Shown: in pieces, positions 44,318-54,754 of the stretch
Numbering within the stretch: position 1 is the stretch's first letter
Layout: the number at the start of each line of letters is the position of its first letter
Source: JANXQG01 sp963719885
GTDB taxonomy: Bacteria; Planctomycetota; Planctomycetia; Pirellulales; Thermoguttaceae
Assembly (NCBI GenBank): GCA_963719885.1
Contig: CAVRDP010000004.1
Coordinates: 103,015-167,014 of the forward strand
Length of the DNA: 64,000 nt
Direction: 5' to 3'
Notes under the pieces: generated by a model
Seen by the model: the letters and a program-made list of their open reading frames with translations, nothing else
The model's database searches: none
Told to the model about the DNA's origin: nothing
Program-made: the position numbers and the translations under genes

Positions 44318-46056
44318 ATCGTTCGAATCTGGAGTATTTTTCGCATCCGGTTCCGCAGGTAAATCGCCGCGCTGCTCAAAAGCAGAACGATCACAATCAA
44401 GAGCAAGGTAATAACATAGAGCATGGGGCGGGCGGCCTCCGCATTGGGCGTTTGGAAGCCGACCGAGTAGATATGGAACCCCAGGTGCTCGAACTGCCGC
44501 TCCAGGTGCAGGAAGGGGAACTTGCCGTCCAGCGGCAGAGTGGGCGCCGCGTTCACCACGCCCGTGAGCATCAGCGGGGCAACCTCGCCCGCCGCCCGCG
44601 CCATCGCCAGGATGAATCCGGTGAGGATGCCCGGCAAGGCCGAGGGCAGGATCACACGCACGAGCGTCTGGAACTTGGTGCCACCCAAGGCATAGGAACT
44701 TTCGCGGACGCTGCGCGGGATCACGCGGATCGCCTCCTCCGTGGCGACGATGACCACCGGCACGGTGAGGAATCCCAGCGTCAGGGCGGCCCACAGCACG
44801 CCGCCCGTACCGTAAACCGGTCCATTGGCAAGGCGATAGGCGTAAAAGGAATGGTCGATGTGCCAGCCCACGAAATTAATGAAAAATCCCGCGCCGAACA
44901 TCCCATAGACGATCGAAGGGATGCCGGCCAGGTTGTTCACGCCGATCCGCACCAGACGGACGAACGCGCTGTCGCGGGCATATTCACCGAGATAGACGCC
45001 CGCCAGCACCCCCAAGGGGAAGCTGCACAGGGCCATCAGCAGGATTAGGGCCACCGTGCCGAAGATTGCCGGCAGCACGCCGCCCTCCGTGTTGGCCTCG
45101 CGAGGCGGCGTGGAAAGCAACTCCCAAATCTTTGCCAGGTAGTGCCCAGCTTTGCCTAGGGCGCCCATCGCATTGGGAGAGAAGGCGCGAACAATGTCGA
45201 TGAGCGCGATGGTTCGCTCGGCCCCCTGGCCGTCGTGAAAGACGGCAACGTTTCCCCGCAACTTCGCTTCGGTCGCCGTACGATCGGCGACAAGCCGCTC
45301 GCTCTGGGTTTGCAGCGCCGCGGCCTCGGCGTTCAATTCCTGGAGTCGGCTATCCAGCAAGGCTACGGTTTCCGCATCGGGCGCCGTGCGCGCTTCGGCC
45401 TGCTGCTTGTAGTAGGTCGCCTTGAGCTTCGCCAATTCGATTCGCTTGCGCTGCTCGGTCACCGTGGCGATCTGTTCCAGCAACGGATCGAGCCTTTCGG
45501 CCCGTCGGACGGCAATTGCCCACAGGGCCTGCTGCAACCTCTTGGCCGAGTTGCTGTTTTCCGGAATATCCAGCCCTGGCGTTTTCAGATCGTGCAAAAC
45601 ACCGAAGAATTCTCCATTCGCCTGGCGTTCCAGAACCACGACATCGCGTGGATAATTGCTCGCGGCGATGTCCCTTTTCATTACCCAGCGAAAATCCTCT
45701 CGCTTGGGGTCGAACTCGCGATTGGCCGTCTTGAAGCGGACCTGTGCGCCGCGCTGCGGATCGGTGTGGCTGTCCAGCCGCCGGCCCAGAAAGTGAGTGC
45801 CGTCGGCAAGTTGCACCTGTTCCACGGCGGCCGGCCAGAACACGCCGAGTCCGTTGTAGAGGACGACTGCAAGCAACGTCAATGCACCCAGCAAGACAGC
45901 GGCCAACGCGCCTCCCGCCACCCATACCATCGGCTCACCGCCACTCCAGAACTGATCGCCTTTGCGTCGTGCCGCGCGGACTCGCGGCAAGCTCGCCTGA
46001 GGCGTTTCGGTCGCGAGGCTTGGCGTGTCGGGTTCGGGTTGGCGGGGTTCAGTCAT
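44314..46056 (-). CDS. pstA: Phosphate ABC transporter permease with large extracytoplasmic insert
   Basis: 580 residues, about twice the usual PstA length. TM1 (residues 45-68) is followed by about 240 residues of mixed beta and coiled-coil sequence (QRKRIELAKLKATYYKQQAE). The regular permease core then begins (GTVALILLMALCSFPLGVLA, with EAIRVIPRSVRESSYALGGT as the coupling loop). The insert would lie in the periplasm between TM1 and TM2. It lies between pstC and pstB. Confidence 0.9.
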   Translation of the reverse strand: MTEPRQPEPDTPSLATETPQASLPRVRAARRKGDQFWSGGEPMVWVAGGALAAVLLGALTLLAVVLYNGLGVFWPAAVEQVQLADGTHFLGRRLDSHTDPQRGAQVRFKTANREFDPKREDFRWVMKRDIAASNYPRDVVVLERQANGEFFGVLHDLKTPGLDIPENSNSAKRLQQALWAIAVRRAERLDPLLEQIATVTEQRKRIELAKLKATYYKQQAEARTAPDAETVALLDSRLQELNAEAAALQTQSERLVADRTATEAKLRGNVAVFHDGQGAERTIALIDIVRAFSPNAMGALGKAGHYLAKIWELLSTPPREANTEGGVLPAIFGTVALILLMALCSFPLGVLAGVYLGEYARDSAFVRLVRIGVNNLAGIPSIVYGMFGAGFFINFVGWHIDHSFYAYRLANGPVYGTGGVLWAALTLGFLTVPVVIVATEEAIRVIPRSVRESSYALGGTKFQTLVRVILPSALPGILTGFILAMARAAGEVAPLMLTGVVNAAPTLPLDGKFPFLHLERQFEHLGFHIYSVGFQTPNAEAARPMLYVITLLLIVIVLLLSSAAIYLRNRMRKILQIRTI

Positions 46057-46065
46057 TTTGGTCTC

Positions 46066-46219
46066 GTGGGGTGGGCCCAGATCCGGGGGACCTGGGACGG
46101 GGTACTCGCGCAGCGGGTCGGCTTGCGGGTCGCAGGTCGGCGAGCGCAGGCCCAGCGTAATTTGTTTTCCACCCAATATTGGCGGGACGGCGCTTGCTGC
46201 GATCGGTGGTCCCACCCTG
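46066..46219. repeat. Degenerate inverted-repeat element
   Basis: The segment between pstC and pstA starts GTGGGGTGGGCCC and ends GGTGGTCCCACCCTG. It resembles a worn member of the GTAGGGTGGG family (11062, 57193). Pairing is only partial. Confidence 0.4.
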
Positions 46220-46256
46220 CCTTATTGTTGCTTCATCGACGATTTGTGCAAAGTCC

Positions 46257-48667
46257 CTAGAATTGGCCATAACGCTTGCGCAGTCGCTGGCGGACGACTT
46301 CGGCAATGGTATTGAGCATGAATGTGATCACGAACAAAACTACCCCGCAGAGGAAGAGAACGCGGTAATGGGTGCCGCCGACTGCCGCTTCAGGGAGTTC
46401 CTGGGCGATGTTCGCCGAGAGAGTCCGCATGCCATTGAAGGGGCTCCAGTCGATCTGTGCCGAGTTGCCGGTGGCCATCAGGAAAACCATGGTCTCGCCC
46501 ACTGCCCGTCCGAAGCCGATCATCACGGCCGCGAAAATACCGGGGCTGGCCGACGGCAGCACGACGTGCCAGAGGGTTTGCCAGCGGCTGGCCCCCAGGG
46601 CCATGGAGGCAGCCGTCATGCTGTGGGGCACGCTGGACAGCGCGTCTTCGGCCAGCGTGAAGATAATCGGAATAACCATGAAGCCGACTCCGAAGGCGAT
46701 CAGGATGCTATTGCGCTGATCATAAACCATGCCCAAACGCTTCGATAACCAGAGGGTCAAATCGCCGCCAAAGAGCCGTTGCTCGACCGGCGTGGACAAC
46801 CACGCCGCCACTACCACGCCCACCGCCAGCAACAAGCCTGCGAGAAGGAACTCGCGACTGCGGACGCGGCGCTGGGCCGCAGCCGACTTCCGCGCCTGTT
46901 GCCAAAGCAGCAAGAACAAGGTAAACACCACGGGTATCGAGATTGCACTGAGAAACAGGGCCACCAAGCCATCCTTGATGACCGGCGCCAGCCATAGACC
47001 GACCAGGAACCCCAAGACGACCGACGGCACGCAGGCCATGATCTCGATCGCCGGCTTGACCCACGCCCGCAGCGCCGGCGAGGAGAATTGGCTTACGTAG
47101 GCTGCCGCGCCCAGGGCCAAAGGGGCGGCGAGCAGCAGCGCATAGAACGTCCCCTTCAAGGTGCCGAAGACCAGCGGTACCAGGCTCAGCTTCGGCTCGT
47201 AGTCCTCGCTGCCGCTCGTGGATTGCCAGGCGAACTCGGGCGCGTTGAAACCTTCGTACCAGACGCGACCCCAAAGGCTTGACCAACTCACTTCGGGATG
47301 GACGCTGCTTGCCGTCAGTCCCAACAGGCTGCCCTCGATCCGCCAGGCCTGTAGCCGGTCGCCCACGAGTCCCGCGACGATGTCGCCGCGCGGCGCGAAG
47401 GCGATCTTCGCAACGTCGTGCAGGGCGAGCAATTGCCGCTCGCTGGTCGTGTAGTCCATCGTCGCTACGTTGGCAGCGTCGCCCACCAACAAGGCGTGAT
47501 TGCGGGGCGAAGGAACCACTTCGCGAATGGCTGCCCCATGCCCGGCCAGCGAACGGATGTAAGTCAGCTTCTTGACCTCTTTCTCATGCTCGGCCTGTTC
47601 GCCGCGGGCTTTTTCTCCAGTTCGGAGGCCGGTGTCACGAAGAACCAATTGGTCACCTCGCCGCCGGCGTTTCCCACTACGAGAGTCACGTCGCCGAGCA
47701 TCAATCCGAGCGAGGTAATTGCCTGCTTCTCCAACGACGGCGGGACGAGGTCGTGGTCGACCACTTGCGTGTCGCTCAATCGCCACCATAAGATCGACCC
47801 GCTGGCCGTACCGGCATAGAGCATCGTGCCGCTACGATCGAGGGCGATCGCCGTCACCGGCCCGGGAATTCCTTCGTCGAGAACGATCCGCGTTTCGCTC
47901 TTATCGCCCGATAGATCTTCGCTTTGACGGGTAACGACGATCTGTTTGCCGTGATACAACGCGACGCAGCGCGACGATTCGTCACCCGTGCGACGGAGGA
48001 TGGCTTGCTCGGGCACGCCCAACTTGTCGGGCGGCATCGTGGCCACCGTTTCCAGGGTGAACTGCGGAATCTTGAGGATCTTGCCTGCGACCTCGGTCTT
48101 GCCAACGACGTTAACGAGCGAAACTGTGCCGTCCGACCAGCGGAGCGTAAAGGCCGAAGGGCCGTTCGGCGTGGCTCCCAGCAAAGCGAGTCGGGCAGGC
48201 TCCCCCTCTCCCTCCGGGAGAGGGCCGGGGTGAGGGGTGATATGGCTGCTTTTCGCCGCCCTTGACTGCAAACCACCCTCACCCCCTGCCCCTCTCCCAG
48301 AAGGAGAGGGGAGCTTCTTGACCCCCGGGCTCGCGTCAGCGCCACCGATCGCTTCCTTGCTGCGAAGGTCGACAAAGTGAAACATTCCCGACGAATCGAC
48401 AATGTGGGCTACCAGCCAACTATCGTTGGCGGCGGACTCGATCCCCAGCCCGAGCACGCCCTCGGCCTTCAGCGACAGGGGCAAAGGGGCTTCGGCCAGA
48501 AGGCGTGCTCGTGCCGGCAGGAACAAGGGCAAGGCGGTTCCTAGGATCATCACCAGAATGCCAAGGACGCTGACGATCACCACGACGCCACCGAGCGTAA
48601 CCACCCAGCGGGCCAGGAGATCGTGCCGTTTCACTCTTCGTAGCGTAGCCTGGCTAGGTTTCGACAT
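46257..48667 (-). CDS. pstC: Phosphate ABC transporter permease with propeller-like insert (frameshifted)
   Basis: About 800 residues. TM1 (WVVTLGGVVVIVSVLGILVM) is followed by about 350 residues of beta-rich sequence with WD40-like units (DRSGTMLYAGTASGSILWWR). The permease core has GTFYALLLAAPLALGAAAYV and MTAASMALGASRWQTLWHVVL (coupling loop). The frame changes near 47615 within GAGAAAAAGCCC; conserved sequence continues on both sides. GC-rich palindromes at about 48195-48315 are translated in frame (SPSGRGAGGEGG and HPGPLPEGEGE). It starts 3 bp after the pstS stop. Confidence 0.88.
48195..48315. repeat. Two GC-rich palindromes inside pstC
   Basis: CTCCCCCTCTCCCTCCGGGAG, and CTCACCCCCTGCCCCTCTCC with GGAGAGGGGAG, face each other about 60 bp apart. 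They lack the ACCATG dyad that the related palindromes at 5.1, 33.8 and 38.7 kb carry, and so show the uninterrupted form. Confidence 0.85.
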
Positions 48668-48670
48668 GCA

Positions 48671-49651
48671 TCAATCAAGCAGTTTGACGTTCTTCTCGAT
48701 CATCTTGTCCGGCAGTTGCCCGTAGCCGCCCTTGTTGATGACAATCTCCTGGCCCTGCTTGGAGAGGACGAACTTGAGGAACTCCTTGACCAGCGGAGGC
48801 AGCGGCTCGCCGGGCTTTTGCGCCACGTAAATATACAGCGTGCGGCCGAGGGGGTAGCTGCCGTTGATGGCGTTCTCGAACGTCGGCTCGACCAGTTTGT
48901 CGTTCTCGGTCTTGCCCAATGCCACGGCGCGGACTTCCGACGTCTTGTATCCGATGCCCGAATAACCGATGCCCTGACGATCCTTGGCCACGCCGCTGAC
49001 TACGCCTGAAGAGCCGGGCTGCTCCTTGACGCTGTCCTTGTAGTCGCCCTTCAGTAGGGCATGCTCTTTGAAATAGCCATAAGTGCCGCTGGCTGAATTA
49101 CGGCCATAGAGGCTGATGGGCAGATCGGCCCAGGCTGGATCGGTGACACCGGCCTGGCCCCAGGTGGAAACGTCCTCGTAGCCGCTCTTGCGGGTCTTCG
49201 AGAAGATGCAGTCCAACTGCGCCATGGTAAAGCCCTTCACCGGGTTGTCCTTGTTGACGTAAACCGCCAGACAGTCCAGCGCCACGTCATAGCGGGTCGG
49301 TTTGAAGCCCCGCTTGGCCTCAAAAGCGTCTTCTTCTTCCGGCTTCATCTTCCGCGACATGGGCCCCAAGATCGCCTTGCCTTCGGTCAGCGCCGGCGGG
49401 GCCGTGGCCGAGCCTTTGCCCTCGATCTGGAAGGTCACGTTGGGATACATCTTCTTAAAGTCTTCGGCCCAGTAGTTCATCAGTTCGAGCAGCGTGTCGG
49501 AGCCGATGCTCGTTAGCGTACCGGACAGATCGCCGGCCTTTTCGTAAGTCACCGGGCCGCCGGCCTTGGCCAGCGAACCGATTCCCAGCACGGCCATTGC
49601 ACAGCACACCACAGCCCAACAGTTGGACCGAACGGACGGGAAGTACCTCAT
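48671..49651 (-). CDS. pstS: Phosphate-binding periplasmic protein
   Basis: 326 residues with a signal peptide. The PBP-like domain has GTLTSIGSDTLLELMNYWAE, FQIEGKGSATAPPAL (phosphate-binding loop), LYGRNSASGTYGYFKEH and GSSGVVSGVAKDRQGIGYSG. It opens the pstSCAB operon. AAGGAGAG lies upstream of ATG 49651. No phoU follows pstB. I could not identify a clear Pho box in the 200 bp upstream. Confidence 0.93.
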   Translation of the reverse strand: MRYFPSVRSNCWAVVCCAMAVLGIGSLAKAGGPVTYEKAGDLSGTLTSIGSDTLLELMNYWAEDFKKMYPNVTFQIEGKGSATAPPALTEGKAILGPMSRKMKPEEEDAFEAKRGFKPTRYDVALDCLAVYVNKDNPVKGFTMAQLDCIFSKTRKSGYEDVSTWGQAGVTDPAWADLPISLYGRNSASGTYGYFKEHALLKGDYKDSVKEQPGSSGVVSGVAKDRQGIGYSGIGYKTSEVRAVALGKTENDKLVEPTFENAINGSYPLGRTLYIYVAQKPGEPLPPLVKEFLKFVLSKQGQEIVINKGGYGQLPDKMIEKNVKLLD

Positions 49652-49948
49652 TGCATTCTCTCCTTTAGTACGATGTGACATTCTTGGCCCGAGCCGACTT
49701 CATAACATGGAACTTGTTTCATTGCCTAGCGTTCGCCAGGTAAACAAAAACCATGATTTCTCAGGAAAAATCTGGCATCGGGCACTTCACCGCGGGACCT
49801 TACCCACGAGCATAATAACGTATGCTAGCCGGTGCGTGTTAGTGGGAAATGAGAAATAGGTTAGCAGTTGGTTAGAATACTAATCCTACGGGAGGGGATG
49901 AGAGGATTAAGTCCGGCCGCCTTGATTGATCGTCTCCTACCGCCTGAA

Positions 49949-50392
49949 TCAGGACTGACGTTCCAACTGCGTGATCTTGTCCACGCGGGCCTGGTGGCGA
50001 CCTCCCTCGAAGGGCGTCTTCAGCCAGGTATCGACAATATGGCGAATGAGACGATTTCCCAGCAAACTGGCTGATAGGCAGAGGACATTCGAGTCGGTAT
50101 GTAAACGGCTGAACTGGGCCGTCATAACGTCGTGACACGGGACTGCGCGGACGCCCGCCACTTTGTTGGCGGCAATACACATTCCCAGACCCGTGCCGCC
50201 AATCAGGATGCCACGATCGACGTGCCCCGAACCGACCAGTTCCGCCACGCGTGCCGCGATTTCGGGATAATCCACCGGGCGGCTGTTGAAAACCCCCAGA
50301 TCGATGATCTCGTGCTGCAAGCGGCCGATCATTTCAATCAGCATTTCGCGAACGAGATACCCGCTGTGATTTGCGCCGACAGCAATACGCAT
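49949..50392 (-). CDS. rpiB: Ribose-5-phosphate isomerase B
   Basis: 147 residues of the RpiB/LacAB fold: MRIAVGANHSGYLVREML, DLGVFNSRPVDYPEIA, GILIGGTGLGMCIAANK (active-site Cys as in GTGLGMCIAANK), and RAVPCHDVMTAQFSRLHTDSN. It interconverts ribose-5-phosphate and ribulose-5-phosphate. It lies 14 bp downstream of the BON-domain gene on the same strand. Confidence 0.93.
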   Translation of the reverse strand: MRIAVGANHSGYLVREMLIEMIGRLQHEIIDLGVFNSRPVDYPEIAARVAELVGSGHVDRGILIGGTGLGMCIAANKVAGVRAVPCHDVMTAQFSRLHTDSNVLCLSASLLGNRLIRHIVDTWLKTPFEGGRHQARVDKITQLERQS

Positions 50393-50406
50393 GATAGCGA
50401 ATTGTA

Positions 50407-50655
50407 CTACATGATCGGCGTGACTTCCACCTTATCGACCAAAGCCACCATGCCGGGCACGTCACGGCAGGCCTGAATGCAAAGTTGCTTCTGGTAAAAC
50501 GAGGTAACGGTGCCGCGAAGCGTTATCGTGCCGCTGCTGGCCTGCACGACGACCTGCCGTAACGAAACCACGTTGCGATTGAGCAGACGAACCGTAACGT
50601 GGCGCTCCAAATCCCGATCCGTTAACGGAACGGTTTCATTCAATAGGCTAACCAT
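50407..50655 (-). CDS. BON-domain protein
   Basis: 82 residues covering a single BON domain: DLERHVTVRLLNRNV and SGTITLRGTVTSFYQKQLCI with a final VEVTPIM. There is no signal peptide. BON domains bind membranes or ligands in stress and transport proteins. It probably forms a two-gene operon with rpiB. Confidence 0.82.
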   Translation of the reverse strand: MVSLLNETVPLTDRDLERHVTVRLLNRNVVSLRQVVVQASSGTITLRGTVTSFYQKQLCIQACRDVPGMVALVDKVEVTPIM

Positions 50656-50918
50656 AACTGATCCTCGAAAAACTGTACCTCCATGGCATCAGCCACTTCC
50701 GGAACCCGGTTATGCAAACAATGTGCCATCCCTGATTCACAGATCCGCAGCACACCGGTCTGCGGTGTAAAATGAGGAGCGAAAAGGCCCTTGGCAATTT
50801 AGATTACACAAGACAAAGATGTCACATGGAGACACTTGCTTAGAATGCGGGCACAAGATGACCGCGTACTAAGCATACGACGTATTCCATTTTCCCCGAA
50901 TTGGCACAGCCCTCGCTG

Positions 50919-52001
50919 TCACACATTGAAGCTCGACATCGTGCCTGCGTCGGACTTCACGCAGCCATTTACCCCGCAACGTGCGCACAAATGGTCAACC
51001 GCTTGGCGAATGGCTCGGAGGTTGGCAGGCGGAACCGCGCTGCCGTCAAAGGTACAGCCCGGGGCGATGATGATCGGCCGCCCCGCCGCCTGTTGAGCCG
51101 CGTCGGCCACTTCGCGCTCGATATCGGCAGGCGAACCGCCTAGGAGAGTGCCCAGGTTGTCGATCCCGCAGCAAATTGCCGGGCCAAGCCAAGGCGCCAC
51201 GTCCGCGATTTGCGGCCCGCCGATGCGGTCGGCCCAATTCAAGGCCTGGACAGGATACCGCCCAAATCGGGCGAAATCCAACGGCTTGCCGCACACGTGC
51301 AGGACATTCAACGTCCCGCCTGCCGCGCCAGCAAGGATTCTTAAATCACTACCGCGAACGAGCCGATCGTAAACGCCGGCCCCGTTTTCCAGCGTATCGA
51401 CCCAGTCGTCGCGGACCGACAAATAGATTCCATTGGCGCCGGCGGCCAGGCAATTGCGGGCAAAGTTGCTCAGGGTTTGCGTGATCGCATCGAGCGCCTT
51501 GGCCAGAACGTCCGGGGCCTCGGCCAGGAATCGTGAGAGCTTGGTGTCGCGAAGATCGACAACCCGGCCCCGCGTTGGTGGGCCGTGGACATCGCTGTCC
51601 GAGGCCATCAACCGGCGAAGCGTGCTCCACGAATTGAATATCGTGGTCGTCATCAACAATTCGCCGGCAAATCGGCGCGACAATGCCTGAAGCACCTCCA
51701 GGTGCCGGCCAAACATATCTTCATCGCCCTCCATCCGGGCAAGCCGGTCCAGGTCGGCGACGTCGTGGATAATACCGTCGGCGCCGTGCGGAAGCGGATA
51801 CCGCTCGTCGCACATCACCTTCAGAAAGTCCAGATCATAGGTCTCGACGTGGCGAACGTGGGCCTCGACAGCCTTTGGCCCCCAGTCGGCTTCGGGGTCG
51901 AAGTGGTACCAGAACGATACGGGCAGCCGATCGGGCTGGGCGCCTTTAAGAACGGCCGATACACGCTCGATTTTGTTCATCACTTGCTTATCGCCACTCA
52001 C
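50919..52001 (-). CDS. Uroporphyrinogen decarboxylase-family (methyltransferase-type) protein
   Basis: 360 residues with the UroD barrel: AQPDRLPVSFWYHFDPEADW, GANGIYLSVRD, NVLHVCGKPLDFARFGRYPV, CCGIDNLGTLLGGSPADIER and PIIIAPGCTFDG. The His in LHVCG and Cys near PGCT fit the zinc-binding MtaA/CmuA methyltransferase subfamily better than haem synthesis. GTG 52001 overlaps the HEAT-protein stop as GTGA; ATG 51980 is the alternative start. Confidence 0.75.
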   Translation of the reverse strand: MSGDKQVMNKIERVSAVLKGAQPDRLPVSFWYHFDPEADWGPKAVEAHVRHVETYDLDFLKVMCDERYPLPHGADGIIHDVADLDRLARMEGDEDMFGRHLEVLQALSRRFAGELLMTTTIFNSWSTLRRLMASDSDVHGPPTRGRVVDLRDTKLSRFLAEAPDVLAKALDAITQTLSNFARNCLAAGANGIYLSVRDDWVDTLENGAGVYDRLVRGSDLRILAGAAGGTLNVLHVCGKPLDFARFGRYPVQALNWADRIGGPQIADVAPWLGPAICCGIDNLGTLLGGSPADIEREVADAAQQAAGRPIIIAPGCTFDGSAVPPANLRAIRQAVDHLCARCGVNGCVKSDAGTMSSFNV

Positions 52002-53112
52002 CTATCGCCCAACTGTCCGCGAACGTCCTGGAGTCGCTTGGAAAGCTCGTCGATCTGCTTCTTCAACTCGGCCTTGGACTCCGGCGAGGCGTCCTTGCAG
52101 GCCTCGGCTTTTTGCAGTCGTTCCAGTCGGGACGAAAGATTCTGCACCAGTCGCGTCGCGAGTTCGCTTTGTTGGCTGTTGCCCTGCGGCGCCGCGGCGC
52201 CGGGCGCCCCGGCCCGGGAACGGGAATCAACGGCCGGCGTTGGCCAGGCTGCAAAGGCAACGCCGGCTGAAGCGGGACGGCTGGCACGGCGGGGATGGCA
52301 TTGCCGGGGACCGGCAGAAGATTTCCTGCTCCAGCCTGGATGCGAAACTGCATGACGGCGTTGCCCGGCTGTTCGCCGCCGTACTTTTTATAGAGCTCAT
52401 AACCGGCGGGCTGATTCTTCTTCAAGTCGTCGACGTTTTTCGCGTCATACTTCTTCGTGACCTCCTTGCCGTTTTGCTTTTCCGTGAGTTCGACTTTGAT
52501 GCCCTTGGCGGGATCGTCCTGAATCTTCACCGTCTTGCCATCTTCTGTGGCGGTGATTTCCTTCACGCCGTTGACATTCTTGACGCTCATGGTGCGCATG
52601 GCAGCACCGCCGCCAATGTTCAGTTGCCCGCCGTTAATGATGATCTGCCCGCCGAAGCCGTTGCCCGGCACGACGATGCCCGGGGCATTGTTCTTCATGT
52701 TCTTCTTGTCCAAGATCGATTTGGCCTTGCGTGCGGCGGCAGGGCTGTCGCCCTCGGCCAGGCGTTGCAGGGCATCGGTTGCCGCTTTCTCCGTGGCTTC
52801 GTCGGAAGACTTCAGCAGCTTCCCCAAGATCGTTGCGGCGCGGCTAGAGACCTCCAGGTTGCCATTGGCGGCCGCCTTCTCCAGCGCCGCAATGGCTGCC
52901 TTCCCCTTGGCCGCCAGTTTTCCACACGCCGCTTCCCGCGTGTCATAATCGGCCGCGTCGAGTTGCCCGATCAGTTGCTCGACCGATTCGCTCGCGGCCG
53001 CAGGGGCCGCGTCGTTTTTGGATGAAGAGGGTGCTTCGCCTGCCACGACCAACTGGGTTAGCAGAACCAGAGAACTTGCTCCCAGCAATTGAAACCCTTT
53101 GCCAAGTGACAT
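51998..53112 (-). CDS. Secreted HEAT-repeat protein (3' frameshift)
   Basis: A signal peptide (LLGASSLVLLTQLVVAGEAP) leads into HEAT-like helices (DAADYDTREAACGKLAAKGK, KAATDALQRLAEGDSP), a Gly/Asn linker and a beta segment. A Pro-rich stretch follows, where the frame changes near 52205 in a GC run. The resumed frame gives a helical tail (LERLQKAEACKDASPESKAE, LSKRLQDVRGQLGDR) and ends at TGA 51998, which overlaps the next GTG. The overlap supports this longer reading. Role unknown. Confidence 0.65.
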
Positions 53113-53329
53113 GATTGGAATACTCCCGTGAGAAACTAGTGTGGATAGGACCGTTCGCCAAGGCGCTGCCCTTATGTTACCGCAAAATCGAGAATCTTGC
53201 TCACTAAATAAGAAATTTGATCGAAAAAAGTCTTTTTCCCCCAACATCGGACAATATGTTTATTGTGCATGGGTTATTTTATCGCGTAGAGCTTGATCGT
53301 AGGTCCCGATTCCAGTAAGATTCAGCCGC

Positions 53330-54754
53330 ATGGATCAAAATCGGCCCTTCATTCGCTCCCGAATCATTCTCCTGCCGATCGTCGCTGCGCTTCTGGGGTT
53401 CGCGGATACGTCGAGCTTGGCCGCGGAGCCAAGCGTCACGGGCATTGCCAAGAACAAGATTGCCGTCGCGCCGCGGGGCAGCACATCTTCTCCCGCACAT
53501 CCTAAGAACAGTTCCGCGCCGCAGCCAGCCCCAACCGCCCTTGCGGCAGCCAAACCGGCCCCGGCGGCGAAGCATGGTCCGGCGGCAGTCGGCCAAGGAC
53601 TGCCCGTTTTCGACGACATCGTGAACGAGGCCCTCAAAGCCCGCGGAATTCCTGGCGGGGCCTTGGCCATTGTGAAAGACGGCCGGTTGCTCGTGGCCCG
53701 GGGCTACGGTTTGGCCAACGTCCAAACCCGCGAGCCCGTGACCCTCGACACACTTTTTTCGACCGCCACCGTCACCAGAACGATCACGGCCGTCGCCGTG
53801 CTGCACCTCGTCGATCAAGGGAAACTGTTGTTGGACGATCCGATCTACCCGCTGTTGGGTAGGCCGCGTCCGCTGGGCCAGCCGAAAATCGATTCCGGGG
53901 TCGAGAAGATCACCGTGCGGCATCTGCTGTTGCACGCCGGCGGTTGGAATACGAAGTACCATAGCGACGTGCTCCGCCACACGAAGAAGATCTCTCGCGC
54001 CGCTGCGGAGAAGTTGCCTCTCTCGGCCGACACGGTATTGCGTTATGGGTTGAGCCAGCCGCTGGATTTCGCGCCGGGCACGGAAAGCCATTACTCGAAC
54101 TTCGGCTACTTCCTGGCCAAAGTGGTCGTGGAGCGCTCTGCCCGCCAGCCCTATGAAACGTATGTGCGGCAGCACGTTCTGCGGCCCATGGGCATCAGCG
54201 AGATGCGGCTGGAGCAACTTGCTCCGGCCTACGCGGTCGGCGAGGCCCATCGCTACGGCGAAAGTGGCCGCGAACTTCCCGGTGGCCGCGAGCCGATTGT
54301 CGCTCCGGCGGGAAATTGGCTGGCGTCGGTCGTCGATCTGGCCCGCTTCCTCACCGCCGTCAGCGGCGCCCGCGGCAAGCCGTTTCTGAGTTCCGATGCC
54401 CGGCGGCAGATGCTCGCCGCTGTCCCTTCGTTGACGCCGCGACGCAGTGGTTCGCACGTCGGTCTGGGCTGGGACTCGGTGACCGAAGGGTCCGGCGGAG
54501 TCCAATTTCACAAGAGTGGCGTGGCAGCGGGCGTACGGGCCTATATCGAACATCGCTCCGACGGCATTGACTGGGTCCTGTTGTTGAACTCGGATGGGCA
54601 AATGCCCGATCAGCCGACGGCCGTGGGCGAGATCGTCGACAAGATTCACCAGGCGATCGATGCCACCCCTGCCTGGCCCGACCGGAATCTCTTCGAGGGC
54701 CCGGCAGCGGCCCCCGCCACGCGACCAAAGCCTACGGGCTCGGTGGTGCTGTAG
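53330..54754 (+). CDS. Class C beta-lactamase-fold serine hydrolase-like protein, probably catalytically altered
   Basis: 474 residues with a signal peptide and Ala/Pro-rich linker (residues 40-90). The fold matches EstB/AmpC-type proteins: PGGALAIVKDGRLLVARGYG, VRHLLLHAGGWN, the second motif HYSNFGYFL (Tyr-Ser-Asn) and HKSGVAAGVRAYIEH near the KTG position. The first catalytic motif SxxK is replaced by T147-V-T-R150. It may therefore be inactive as a hydrolase, or use Thr. A substrate cannot be given. Confidence 0.8.
   Translation: MDQNRPFIRSRIILLPIVAALLGFADTSSLAAEPSVTGIAKNKIAVAPRGSTSSPAHPKNSSAPQPAPTALAAAKPAPAAKHGPAAVGQGLPVFDDIVNEALKARGIPGGALAIVKDGRLLVARGYGLANVQTREPVTLDTLFSTATVTRTITAVAVLHLVDQGKLLLDDPIYPLLGRPRPLGQPKIDSGVEKITVRHLLLHAGGWNTKYHSDVLRHTKKISRAAAEKLPLSADTVLRYGLSQPLDFAPGTESHYSNFGYFLAKVVVERSARQPYETYVRQHVLRPMGISEMRLEQLAPAYAVGEAHRYGESGRELPGGREPIVAPAGNWLASVVDLARFLTAVSGARGKPFLSSDARRQMLAAVPSLTPRRSGSHVGLGWDSVTEGSGGVQFHKSGVAAGVRAYIEHRSDGIDWVLLLNSDGQMPDQPTAVGEIVDKIHQAIDATPAWPDRNLFEGPAAAPATRPKPTGSVVL

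Noticed and set aside
49652..49860. Pho box upstream of pstS
   Set aside because: Only weak partial matches to known Pho boxes, not enough to call.
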